A DNA stretch of 15,988 nucleotides. It comes from Leptospirillum sp. Lineage in GTDB: Bacteria; Nitrospirota; Leptospirillia; Leptospirillales; Leptospirillaceae. The number at the start of each line of letters is the position of its first letter. Positions within the stretch are counted from its first letter, which is position 1. The position numbers and the translations under genes are program-made. Positions 6,866 to 13,997 of this stretch are shown piece by piece. Below the pieces are notes generated by a model, which saw only the letters and a program-made list of their open reading frames with translations, made no database searches and had not been told where the DNA came from. The stretch covers positions 1-15,988 of the forward strand of contig DAIEST010000059.1 of NCBI GenBank assembly GCA_027346125.1. Reading direction: 5' to 3'.

Positions 6866-8149
6866 TCACGGGAATCCCAGGCCGGAGGAGCTTCCGTTCG
6901 ATGAACTCCCGTTCAGGGCGGGAACATTGACCTGATAGGTGGGAACCGTGTTTCCGGTAAAGGTCGAAGCGGGAGAAAACCCGTCTATCTGGCTGCTTCC
7001 GATCTGGGACAAGAAGAATGTTCCAACCCCTGTTGAATTAAGCGAGACGTTCGGATCGAAGGCCAACCCGTAAGGTCCATTGAGACCGACGCTGCTTCCC
7101 CCGATCTTCCGGCTGGGGGCTTGCTGTCCGGAGGGAACCCCCTGGATCAGTTTGTCGACATTGTCCCAGATCAGGACCGACCCCGCGCCCGAATCCGCCA
7201 CATAAAGCGAGTCGTTGAAGACCGCGATCCCGTCCGGCGTCGAAAGGTAGGTGCTGCTCCCGGACAGGCGTGCGGAAGGCTGGACATCGGTGTTTCCGCT
7301 GCATCCCGAGGGAAGGGGGGTTTCGTAGGCCACCCCCAGGCAGTACCCGTTGGAATAGATCATCACTTCGTTGTTTCCGGTATTGGAAAGGAAAAGGGTC
7401 TTCAGCTGGTTCGAAAAGTAAAGCCCGGCCGGACAGTTCAGCGAGGTGTTGTTGGCCGGAACGCCGCTGCAGATTCCGGCGTTGACCCCGGAGAGGATCC
7501 CTCCGGACGGCGTAAGGTCGTAGGATCCCGGAGACGTTATCTGCTTCAGATCGAACGCCAGCACCCCTCCGCCCCCGGAATTGGCCACGAAGAGAATCGG
7601 TGACACAGAAGTTCCGGAAGAATCGACCGTAGCGATCGAGAGGCCTTCCGGGGAAGCCAGCTGGGTGTTCTGCCCCTGGATGGTGGCGGTGGGGTTCTGG
7701 TTCGGGTTGGTCGCATTGAAGCTGCAATAGATATAGATGGCGTTCTGGATCCCGTCCGCCACCAGGAGAGCGGGAGTGGTGATCGCTCCGCATACCGGAA
7801 TCGGGGACGGCGTATATCCGTTCAGCGAGGAGGTATTCGATTCGGCGGGATAGAAGAGGAGCCCATCCGGACCCTGGAGCCCCGATACGAGAGAAGTCGC
7901 GGTAGACGCGGACCCGACCGCCTGAAAGAATCCGGCGCTCGCGGAACTATAGTTCGGGAACAGCAGAACCTGGTGGGTCCCGTAGCTGGTAATGGCCATG
8001 AAGGAACTTGAAGGCGTCGCCGCATTGGAATAGATGGCGATTCCGAAGGGAAAGTTCAGGCTCGTCGAATTCGAGGGAGGATTCTGGCCACAAGCGGAAA
8101 ACGACAGGAGCATCATCCCCAAAAGGATCGGCCAGCGGATCCCGCGCAT
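6866..8149 (-). CDS. Secreted lipoprotein with NHL/beta-propeller-like repeats (2)
   Basis: The 427-aa product begins MRGIRWPILLGMMLLSFSAC, a short signal with a lipobox-like end at C20, so it is likely a lipoprotein. Three blade-like motifs are clear: LFVANSGGGGVLAFDL, LFLSNTGNNEVMIYS and LYVADSGAGSVLIWD. In each, a 'L-[FY]-[VL]-[AS]-[ND]-[ST]-G' strand is followed by a hydrophobic strand, as in NHL-type propellers. PDGLLFYP, PAGLYFS, PDGIAVF and PYGLAFDP mark the 'P-x-G-[IL]' entries of successive blades. The C-terminus is a Ser/Asn/Gly-rich tail. GGAGG sits immediately next to ATG 8149, closer than usual, so the start is fairly but not fully secure. The gene leads a probable minus-strand unit with the second lipoprotein and the recombinase. 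Ligand and function are unknown. Confidence 0.85.
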   Translation of the reverse strand: MRGIRWPILLGMMLLSFSACGQNPPSNSTSLNFPFGIAIYSNAATPSSSFMAITSYGTHQVLLFPNYSSASAGFFQAVGSASTATSLVSGLQGPDGLLFYPAESNTSSLNGYTPSPIPVCGAITTPALLVADGIQNAIYIYCSFNATNPNQNPTATIQGQNTQLASPEGLSIATVDSSGTSVSPILFVANSGGGGVLAFDLKQITSPGSYDLTPSGGILSGVNAGICSGVPANNTSLNCPAGLYFSNQLKTLFLSNTGNNEVMIYSNGYCLGVAYETPLPSGCSGNTDVQPSARLSGSSTYLSTPDGIAVFNDSLYVADSGAGSVLIWDNVDKLIQGVPSGQQAPSRKIGGSSVGLNGPYGLAFDPNVSLNSTGVGTFFLSQIGSSQIDGFSPASTFTGNTVPTYQVNVPALNGSSSNGSSSGLGFP

Positions 8150-8345
8150 CCTCCGGAGTACCGGAGCACAAATCTTTCTTGACGATTCAATGCAGTAAAT
8201 AGGAGCCCCAACGATGCAGGATCGGTATGATTGCCCCGTTCCTGCGGTATTGACTGTATCAGATCAACCCGACAGGACACATTCTTTAATCCTTCTACTA
8301 TCGGAGATAGGGTGCCAAAAAGTCAACATCCGGACAGGAAATCCG

Positions 8346-8361
8346 GAGAGGGATCCCTCTC
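8346..8361. repeat. Perfect 16-bp palindrome
   Basis: GAGAGGGATCCCTCTC is its own reverse complement. It has no T-tract, which argues against a terminator. It lies about 200 bp upstream of the AlbA_2-like gene and could be an operator or a hairpin. Nothing else ties it to a role. Confidence 0.5.
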
Positions 8362-8491
8362 GGAAATCGGCCGTTCCACAGGTATTTTCCCCGTATTTTT
8401 CAAGAAAGACAGAGGAGGATGAAAAACAGGTTTTCGAAAATCGGCCCGAACCTGAAGAAAGATGGAAATCGGCAAGATAGCCTGGAAATTT

Positions 8492-8500
8492 TGTTAGTAT
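8492..8500 (+). promoter_or_regulatory. Possible extended -10 promoter for the AlbA_2-ParA cassette
   Basis: TGT followed by TAGTAT resembles an extended -10 element about 65 nt before ATG 8565. No -35 match is visible, so confidence is low. Confidence 0.25.
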
Positions 8501-8564
8501 GGGACAATGATCATACCGCTTCAGAATGGAAAAACTCCATGAGCAGTAAGGAGGCCGAATCAAG

Positions 8565-9749
8565 ATGCTGACGCCGGAAGAACTATCATTGCTCTTGTCC
8601 GGTAGCGAATCCGACCGCATCGAGGGTACTGAGTCGACCAGGGATACGGACAAGTTCGCTCAGGAGGTTTGCGCCTTTGCCAATGATTTCCCCAATAATG
8701 GCAAACCGGGCTATCTCGTCATCGGGGTGAACAATCAGGGCAGACCCGTGGAATTGAGCATAACCGACCAGCTTCTGCAAAATCTCGGTTCTTTGCGCTC
8801 GGACGGGAACATCCAGCCTCTCCCAGCCATGGTCGTACAGAAATTGACCCTCTCGGGACAAGATGTTGCCGTTGTCGAAGTAAGTCCTTCCCATTTGCCC
8901 CCGGTCCGATACAAGGGGCAGGTCTGGATCCGCGTGGGCCCCAGAAAAGCCATCGCCACGGAGCAGGAAGAGCGCATTCTCTCCGAACGTCGCGTAGCGG
9001 GGTCTCTCAGCTTCGATTCCAGCCCTTTGCAGGGAGCACGCCTGGCAGATTTTCCCTTTCCCTCTTCGGAGCCTACAGACAGGAGGTAGTGGCACCGGAC
9101 GTGATCGCATCCAACCATCGCACCATAGAAGAGCAGTTGGTCTCCCTGCGTTTCTTTGATACAAAGAACGCCTTGCCTACCGCAAGCGGAATTCTTCATT
9201 TTCGGAAAAAACCCCCGTTTTTTCCTTCCGGGAGCCTATGTCCAGTATCTGAAGCTGCCGGGGGAAAATCTGACCGACCGCCCGGAAGACCAGGCGGAGA
9301 TTTCAGGAGACCTGCTAAGCGTTCTCCGTGAACTGGACAACCGTCTGAGAACCAATATCCATTCTCAGCTCGAGACGATTTCCCCGTTGAAGGAAAAGCT
9401 CGTTCCGGACTATCCGGAGGTCTCGGTTCGCGAACTTCTGCTGAATGCCATCATGCACCGGGACTATAAGTCGCACACTCCTGTGCGACTGTACTGGTTT
9501 TCCGACCGGATCGAAATCCAGAATCCCGGTGGTCTGTATGGGGAGGTTACAAAGGAAACGCTCACCCGACGTAACAGCTACAGGAACCCGGTGATCGCCG
9601 AAGCCATGAAAGCGCTTGGGTACGTCAACCGGTTCGGCTACGGCATTCAGCGCGCAGAGGCAGCATTGCAGGAAAACGGAAATCCTCATGTGCAGTTCGA
9701 GACTGACGACAAAGCGTTCCTTGCCATCATCAGGAGAAGAGCCATATGA
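8565..9749 (+). pseudogene. AlbA_2 / RecG-like GHKL ATP-binding protein, two compensating frameshifts
   Basis: Across three frame segments the sequence encodes one AlbA_2-type (Schlafen-like) ATP-binding protein of about 394 aa. Segment 1 (8565 to about 9062) has CAFANDFPNNGKPGYLVIGV and PPVRYKGQVWIRVGPRKAIA. Segment 2 (about 9061-9202, frame -1) has VVAPDVIASNHRTIEEQLVS. Segment 3 (about 9200-9749) has FFLPGAYVQYLKLP, RELLLNAIMHRDY, DRIEIQNPGGLYG and VNRFGYGI, the N- and G-box region of the RecG-like HATPase_c_4 domain. The first break fits loss of one C in the CCC run at 9060-9062. The second fits gain of one T in the TTTT run at 9199-9202. The total length stays a multiple of three. AAGGAGG lies about 10 nt before ATG 8565. 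The stop overlaps the ParA start (ATGA). It is either truly broken or carries sequencing errors. Confidence 0.85.
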
Positions 9750-10732
9750 AAACGATTGCCTTCTTCAACAACAAGGGTGGCGTGGGAAAAACTTCCCTTG
9801 TCTATCACCTGGCCTGGATGTTTGCGAGCCATGGCGTTCCGGTCCTGGCGGCCGACCTGGATCCCCAGGCAAACCATACAGCCATGTTCCTGAATGAAGA
9901 AAGGCTTGAAGAATTGTGGCCGGATGATGAACATCCCGGAACCATCTATGGCGCGCTCAGGCCCATTTTGCGCGGAACGGGCGACATTGCCGATCCTCAC
10001 ATCGAATGGATGATACCTGAAACGCTCGGCCTGATTCCCGGTGACCTGGGATTGTCCCGGTTCGAAGACAAGCTTTCGGATGCCTGGCCTCGTTGTCATA
10101 ACCGGGATGAATCCGCCTACCGCACCATGACGGCATTCTATCGTCTTTTGCAACGGGGGGCCGGTCAGTGGGCGAAAATCATCCTGATCGATGTAGGACC
10201 GAATCTTGGCGCGATCAATCGTTCGGCACTGATTGCATCAGATCAGGTTTGCCTCCCGCTTGCCCCGGATCTTTTTTCTTTGCAGGGACTCAAGAATCTG
10301 GGTCCCGCCCTCCGGGAATGGAGAAACATCTGGAGCGATCTTCTTGAGAAAAAACCTCGGAACCTGGATGTGCCGAGGGGCACGATAGAATCGATCGGAT
10401 ACATCGTCATGCAACACAACATTCGGGAAAGCCGTCCGGTCAAATCGTACCAGCGGTGGCTGGACAGAATTCCCGGCGTATACTGCGAATCGGTGGAAAA
10501 CAACCCGCAACCCAGTCCGCCTTCCCCGGAAAAGGACCCCAACAATCTTGCACTCCTGAAGCATTACCACAGTCTCATGCCGATGGCGATGGAGGCACGC
10601 AAACCCATGTTCTTTCTCAAGCCTGCCGATGGTGCGATCGGTGCTCATGTCGAGGCAGTGAGAACGTGTTACAACGATTTCCATTCCCTGGCGCGACGGA
10701 TCGCCGACAAAGCCGGCGTCATGATGAACTGA
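9746..10732 (+). CDS. ParA/MinD-family ATPase
   Basis: The 328-aa protein has the deviant Walker A motif KGGVGKTS (10-17), the switch/A' motif DLDPQAN (37-43) and a Walker B-like ILIDVGPNLG near 147-156. The rest (PLAPDLFSLQGLKNLGP, LLKHYHSLMPMAMEARKPMF, KPADGAIGAHVEAV) belongs to a distinctive long subgroup of stand-alone ParA-like proteins rather than to chromosomal Soj or plasmid ParA. ParA proteins are ATP-dependent dimers that bind DNA non-specifically. No parB or parS-like site is visible, so classical partitioning is unlikely. The start ATG overlaps the stop of the AlbA_2-like gene by 4 nt, which implies co-translation. The pair looks like an accessory cassette with a joint function that I cannot name. 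A defence role is a hypothesis only. Confidence 0.9.
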   Translation: MKTIAFFNNKGGVGKTSLVYHLAWMFASHGVPVLAADLDPQANHTAMFLNEERLEELWPDDEHPGTIYGALRPILRGTGDIADPHIEWMIPETLGLIPGDLGLSRFEDKLSDAWPRCHNRDESAYRTMTAFYRLLQRGAGQWAKIILIDVGPNLGAINRSALIASDQVCLPLAPDLFSLQGLKNLGPALREWRNIWSDLLEKKPRNLDVPRGTIESIGYIVMQHNIRESRPVKSYQRWLDRIPGVYCESVENNPQPSPPSPEKDPNNLALLKHYHSLMPMAMEARKPMFFLKPADGAIGAHVEAVRTCYNDFHSLARRIADKAGVMMN

Positions 10733-10971
10733 CGGACAGATGCGACCACCTTCGCTTCCTTAAACGGCGAAAAACAATGGCGAGGAAACCAGTCCATCCT
10801 GAATCCTTCAGGGGCAATCACATCCATTAGCCCATAGCCCACCGTAGATCCGATCCTGTCCGAACCCTTCTTCAGCGCCCTGCACGCGGCTTGCCTTCCT
10901 TTATTCCTTCACAATCAGACATTCCATGAATGATGTTCGGGAAAAGGGGAGTCCGGAAACAAGTCTCTTGT

Positions 10972-11014
10972 TTGACAAAAGACATTCTTTCTATTAGGTT
11001 ATTAGGTATATAAT
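10972..11014 (+). promoter_or_regulatory. Promoter of the siroheme reductase gene
   Basis: A perfect TATAAT lies at 11009-11014 in AT-rich DNA, 27 nt before the start codon; its -35 region (TTCTTT near 10985) is weak. A perfect TTGACA at 10972-10977 is 31 bp upstream of that box but 17 bp from TAGGTT (10995-11000), so two overlapping promoters are possible. The gene has a good ribosome site (GGAG 11031-11034, 6-nt spacing). Confidence 0.55.
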
Positions 11015-11023
11015 TTAATAACC
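10997..11023. promoter_or_regulatory. Palindromic operator-like site over the -10 box
   Basis: Arms GGTTATTA (10997-11004) and TAATAACC (11016-11023) are perfect inverted repeats with an 11-nt centre, and TATAAT lies inside. ATTAGGT also occurs twice in tandem with an 8-bp period (10993 and 11001). A repressor bound here would block RNA polymerase directly. The regulator is unknown. Confidence 0.5.
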
Positions 11024-11040
11024 AAATAAAGGAGAGTCGC

Positions 11041-12684
11041 ATGTCCATCCCGGAAGAATCCAAAACTGCACGGCATGAACGCATCAAGGGGGCGAAAAAC
11101 CCCTGGGAGATGCTTCCGGAGATCCTGGCGTATGCGGCCCAGGGATTCTCGGCCGTGCCGGAAGAGGATTTCAATGTCCGCCTGAGATGGTGGGGGCTGT
11201 ACCCTCAAGGGGACGGAACGGGGTCCAAAGGGGGTGTCGACCCGTACTTCATGCTGAGGCTCAGGATTCCGGGAGGGCGTCTCACGACCGGGCAGTTCCG
11301 GCTGATCGGAAGCCTTTCGGAGCGATTCGCCCGGGGGACGGCGGACATTACGGTCCGGCAGAATATCCAGTTCCACTGGGTTCCGGTGGAAAAACTCCCG
11401 GACGTTTTTCGCGAACTCTTCGATGCCGGGCTGACCAGCATGGGGGCCTGCGGAGACGATACGCGAAACATCACCACCTGCCCGATCAGCGGCTTGGACC
11501 CCGATTCCGAAAACGACTTTTCGGAGCTGGTGGAGACGGCAACCAGAGAATTGAACGGAAACCCCCTGTTCTACAACCTCCCCAGAAAATTCAAGATCAC
11601 GCTGTGCGGCTGCAAATCGGAATGCACCTATCCGGAAATCAACGATGTCGGAATCACGCCCGTTTTGCACGAAGACGGACGGAAAGGATTTCGCATCCAG
11701 GTGGGGGGAGGGCTTTCGACCCGCCCGCATTTTGCGGTGCCTCTGCATGTCTTTTTGTCCCGGGAGCAGATCATTCCCGTTCTCCGGGGGATCGCATCGC
11801 TGTTCCGGGACAGGGAAGAACTCCGTCAGAAAAGGGAACGCGCCCGACTCAAGTTTCTCTTTCTGGAACATGGATGGGATCGGGAACGATTTGAACGCGA
11901 GCTTTCACGCTATCTGGACTTCTCCCCCGAACCATGGATTCCCCGGGAGTCGCTCCGGCCTTCCCAGGCGATCCGGGACCATGTGGGATTCTTTCCCCAA
12001 AAGGGGGAAGGAGAACGTTTTATCCTGGGACTCTCCATCAACCAGGGCATCCTGAATCCGGACCTCATCGACAAACTTTCCACTCTGTCGGAACGTTACG
12101 GGGAAGGAGAGATCCGCTTGACTCCCCAGCAAAACCTCCTGATTCCCGGCATTCCCCTGCACTTCATCGAAACGGTTCAGACCCTTCTGGAGGACTGGGG
12201 AATTTCCTCCGACGGGAACAACTACCTTTCGAGAACTGTCTCCTGCACGGGAAAAACCTATTGCCGGCTGGCACTGGTCGAAACGAAGGAATGGGCCAGA
12301 ACGGTGGCCGAGAAACTGGATCAACGCTTTCCTTCTCCCAAGAAGCCGATCAACATCCACGTGACCGGATGCCCGAACGATTGCGGACAGCAGCGGATTG
12401 CGGAGATCGGTCTCCAGGGTGTCCAGTTCAAGGGAAGTTCCGGCATTCTGGAGGACGGGTTCGACCTTTTTCTGGGAGGGCAGACGGGAACGCAAAAATC
12501 GTTCAACACGCGGACGGGAATCCGCCTCGGGCACGAGGAGGTGCCGGTACTGCTGGCTCAGATCCTTGAAGGATTCGAAGAGAATGCCGAGGAAGAAGAA
12601 AGCTTCAGGGAGTACGTCGAGCGGGTGGGTGTGAAGAAGATCCGCGAAAGCTGTGCCGAAACCTTCTCATCCCGCAAGGAATGA
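11041..12684 (+). CDS. Ferredoxin-dependent nitrite/sulfite reductase (siroheme, [4Fe-4S])
   Basis: The 547-aa protein has the two-fold ferredoxin-like plan of the family. Its first half carries TADITVRQNIQFHWV (about 100-114), ACGDDTRNITTCPISG and PRKFKITLCGCKSEC. Its second half carries GEIRLTPQQNLLI and the siroheme/[4Fe-4S] ligands CTGKTYC (C402, C408) and VTGCPNDCGQ (C444, C448), a CX5C...CX3C set. Family members carry out six-electron reduction of sulfite to sulfide or nitrite to ammonia using ferredoxin in the cytoplasm. The sequence alone does not settle which substrate is used. A monomer of about 550 aa fits the ferredoxin type rather than NADPH-dependent CysI. It has a well-defined promoter with a palindrome and converges on a small membrane protein gene with 9 nt between. 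No nitrate reductase, cysH/cysD or siroheme synthesis gene is in the window. Confidence 0.93.
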   Translation: MSIPEESKTARHERIKGAKNPWEMLPEILAYAAQGFSAVPEEDFNVRLRWWGLYPQGDGTGSKGGVDPYFMLRLRIPGGRLTTGQFRLIGSLSERFARGTADITVRQNIQFHWVPVEKLPDVFRELFDAGLTSMGACGDDTRNITTCPISGLDPDSENDFSELVETATRELNGNPLFYNLPRKFKITLCGCKSECTYPEINDVGITPVLHEDGRKGFRIQVGGGLSTRPHFAVPLHVFLSREQIIPVLRGIASLFRDREELRQKRERARLKFLFLEHGWDRERFERELSRYLDFSPEPWIPRESLRPSQAIRDHVGFFPQKGEGERFILGLSINQGILNPDLIDKLSTLSERYGEGEIRLTPQQNLLIPGIPLHFIETVQTLLEDWGISSDGNNYLSRTVSCTGKTYCRLALVETKEWARTVAEKLDQRFPSPKKPINIHVTGCPNDCGQQRIAEIGLQGVQFKGSSGILEDGFDLFLGGQTGTQKSFNTRTGIRLGHEEVPVLLAQILEGFEENAEEEESFREYVERVGVKKIRESCAETFSSRKE

Positions 12685-12693
12685 ACGAGAGGG

Positions 12694-12888
12694 TCAGGAG
12701 TGCGTCGACCAGTAGAGGACAAAGTAATAGAGTCCGATGAGCCCGATCAGGACCAGCGCTTTCACGAATTTTCCGTACAGCCGGGTATAGAAGGAAGTGA
12801 GGATCGCAAGACTGATAAAAAGAAACAGGATCCGCCAGTCGAACTGGGAGTACCACGAATCCTGTTTCAAGAGGGTGGGGGAGGGCAT
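12694..12888 (-). CDS. Small two-helix membrane protein
   Basis: The 64-aa product is not one I recognise. Two hydrophobic segments, WRILFLFISLAILTSFY (about 18-34) and FVKALVLIGLIGLYYFVLYW (about 41-60), are separated by a short basic turn (TRLYGK), which suggests a helical hairpin in the inner membrane with little outside it. It starts 29 nt after the desaturase stop on the same strand and is probably cotranscribed. A weak AAGAG precedes ATG 12888. It may act with the desaturase or with electron supply to it, but the only evidence is adjacency. Confidence 0.7.
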   Translation of the reverse strand: MPSPTLLKQDSWYSQFDWRILFLFISLAILTSFYTRLYGKFVKALVLIGLIGLYYFVLYWSTHS

Positions 12889-12917
12889 CGTTCTCTTCGT
12901 CCCCGATCAGAAGACGG

Positions 12918-13757
12918 TCAGCGGATATTCAGCTTTGTCCGGACCTTGTCCGTAAGCTTCAGGATGGGGCGATTCAGCCGCTCGTTCTTCTGTGCAACTT
13001 TTTCAAGCATCGTGGCCAGAATGGACTGGGGCGCCATCCGGTCGTATTCCGGAGCTTCCCGCGCCATCAGGATGGCCTTTCGGCGGTAATCGGACATCGT
13101 ATTGTGCAATGGCATCTTGTAGCTGAAAATCACTTCCTCGATCAATTCCAGCACATCTTCTTCAGAATTCTTCAGGAATCCTTCGACAACCTGGCAAAAA
13201 AACGAATAGTGCCTCGCCTCGTCCTTGGTCAGATAGTTCAGAAGTTTTGCCAGAACCGGTTCTTCGACTTTCCGGGCAAGCGACTGATAATACATCTGGG
13301 TCGCCTTTTCCTGGAGAAGCGTATAGGTAAACACCTGGATCGGCTTGGAAAATCCGATGGAAAAGGATTTCATGTTTTCCAGGATCATTCTTTCTTCGAG
13401 GACTTCCTCCGACGGTTCGATACCGGATTTGTTCTGGTAGAGCGAGAGGACCTGGGCATGCTTGTCCTCCTCGTATCCCCACCGGACGATAAACCGGAAC
13501 AACTCCCGGTTATGGATGGCTTCCGGTGTGGTTTTGGCCTCCTCTATGGGGAAAAGCTTCTGATATTCCTGAAAGTAGCCGGGGAGATGGTCTTCCACGT
13601 AGGAAACAAACACGACTGCCCCTTTCTGGCCTTCAGTCAGGAGTTCAGGTTTGAGCTGTTCCCATGGGAGAGATGTGAAGCGGTTCCAGTTATTATCGTC
13701 GGCAATCTGGTTGAATGAACTGACGATCGGCCTTAGTACGGATGTGGGAAGGTGCAC
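12918..13757 (-). CDS. Soluble di-iron acyl-ACP desaturase-like protein
   Basis: The 279-aa protein has the ferritin-like di-iron pattern of the acyl-ACP (stearoyl-ACP) desaturase family. E55 (SYVEDHLPGYF) and E97-x-x-H100 (GYEEDKH) form one half; E150 (LLQEKATQMYY) and DEARH (E180-x-x-H183) form the other. WNRFTSLPWEQL at the N-terminus is also family-typical. Such enzymes insert a cis double bond into acyl chains on acyl carrier protein, using O2 and reduced ferredoxin, and adjust membrane fluidity. I chose GTG 13757 because GAAAGGG lies 5 nt upstream. A TTG at 13805 would add 16 residues without family support. The substrate and double-bond position cannot be read from the sequence. Confidence 0.88.
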   Translation of the reverse strand: MHLPTSVLRPIVSSFNQIADDNNWNRFTSLPWEQLKPELLTEGQKGAVVFVSYVEDHLPGYFQEYQKLFPIEEAKTTPEAIHNRELFRFIVRWGYEEDKHAQVLSLYQNKSGIEPSEEVLEERMILENMKSFSIGFSKPIQVFTYTLLQEKATQMYYQSLARKVEEPVLAKLLNYLTKDEARHYSFFCQVVEGFLKNSEEDVLELIEEVIFSYKMPLHNTMSDYRRKAILMAREAPEYDRMAPQSILATMLEKVAQKNERLNRPILKLTDKVRTKLNIR

Positions 13758-13897
13758 AAATACCCTTTCATGAAACAATAGCCTGAATACCACGCATTGT
13801 GCCAACAGAGAATCGAGTTATTATATCGATAATCCAGTAAAAATTCCACAGGAATCTTTCTGCTCCCCCATTAAAGCGGCGGACAATCCCCCGTAAA

Positions 13898-13925
13898 TTG
13901 ATTGGCTGTGAAAACACTCTATAAT
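13898..13925 (+). promoter_or_regulatory. Promoter upstream of glgA
   Basis: TTGATT (13898-13903) and a perfect TATAAT (13920-13925) are spaced by 16 bp, giving a leader of about 65 nt before the glgA start. This is the best-matching sigma70-type pair in the gap at 13806-13997. Confidence 0.55.
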
Positions 13926-13997
13926 GCGGATGTTGGCAATCTGCAATCCATTGATCGGCTCTAAAATTTATCAGGACTTTTCAGACGGGATCATTCC

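Larger units (their letters stand above)
8150..8564. other. Non-coding divergent region
   Basis: This 415-bp gap separates the minus-strand lipoprotein unit from the plus-strand AlbA_2-ParA cassette. I see no convincing gene: the 88-codon frame at 8214-8480 has no ribosome site and an unstructured composition. It contains the perfect palindrome at 8346-8361, an ATCCGGA direct repeat (8328-8334, 8341-8347) and an extended -10-like TGTTAGTAT at 8492-8500. Confidence 0.6.
10733..11040. other. Intergenic stretch before the siroheme reductase gene
   Basis: These 308 bp hold no gene that I recognise and no clear terminator after the ParA gene. Only the right end is informative: it carries the AT-rich promoter, palindrome and ribosome site described separately. 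Confidence 0.6.

Noticed and set aside
8214..8480. 88-codon plus-strand frame in the divergent gap
   Set aside because: No ribosome site, charged disordered composition and no family; it contains the 16-bp palindrome.
9051..9068. Programmed -1 frameshift site TTTCCCTTTCCC
   Set aside because: The X_XXY_YYZ slippery pattern is not in the required phase, and a second opposite shift would also be needed downstream; an indel is simpler.
10733..10860. Intrinsic terminator after the ParA gene
   Set aside because: No GC-rich stem followed by a T-tract was found.
11002..11871. Antisense frame opposite the siroheme reductase gene
   Set aside because: Shadow of a gene with intact catalytic motifs.
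13758..13805. TTG start for the desaturase at 13805
   Set aside because: The added 16 residues are not family-like, and GTG 13757 has GAAAGGG at good spacing.
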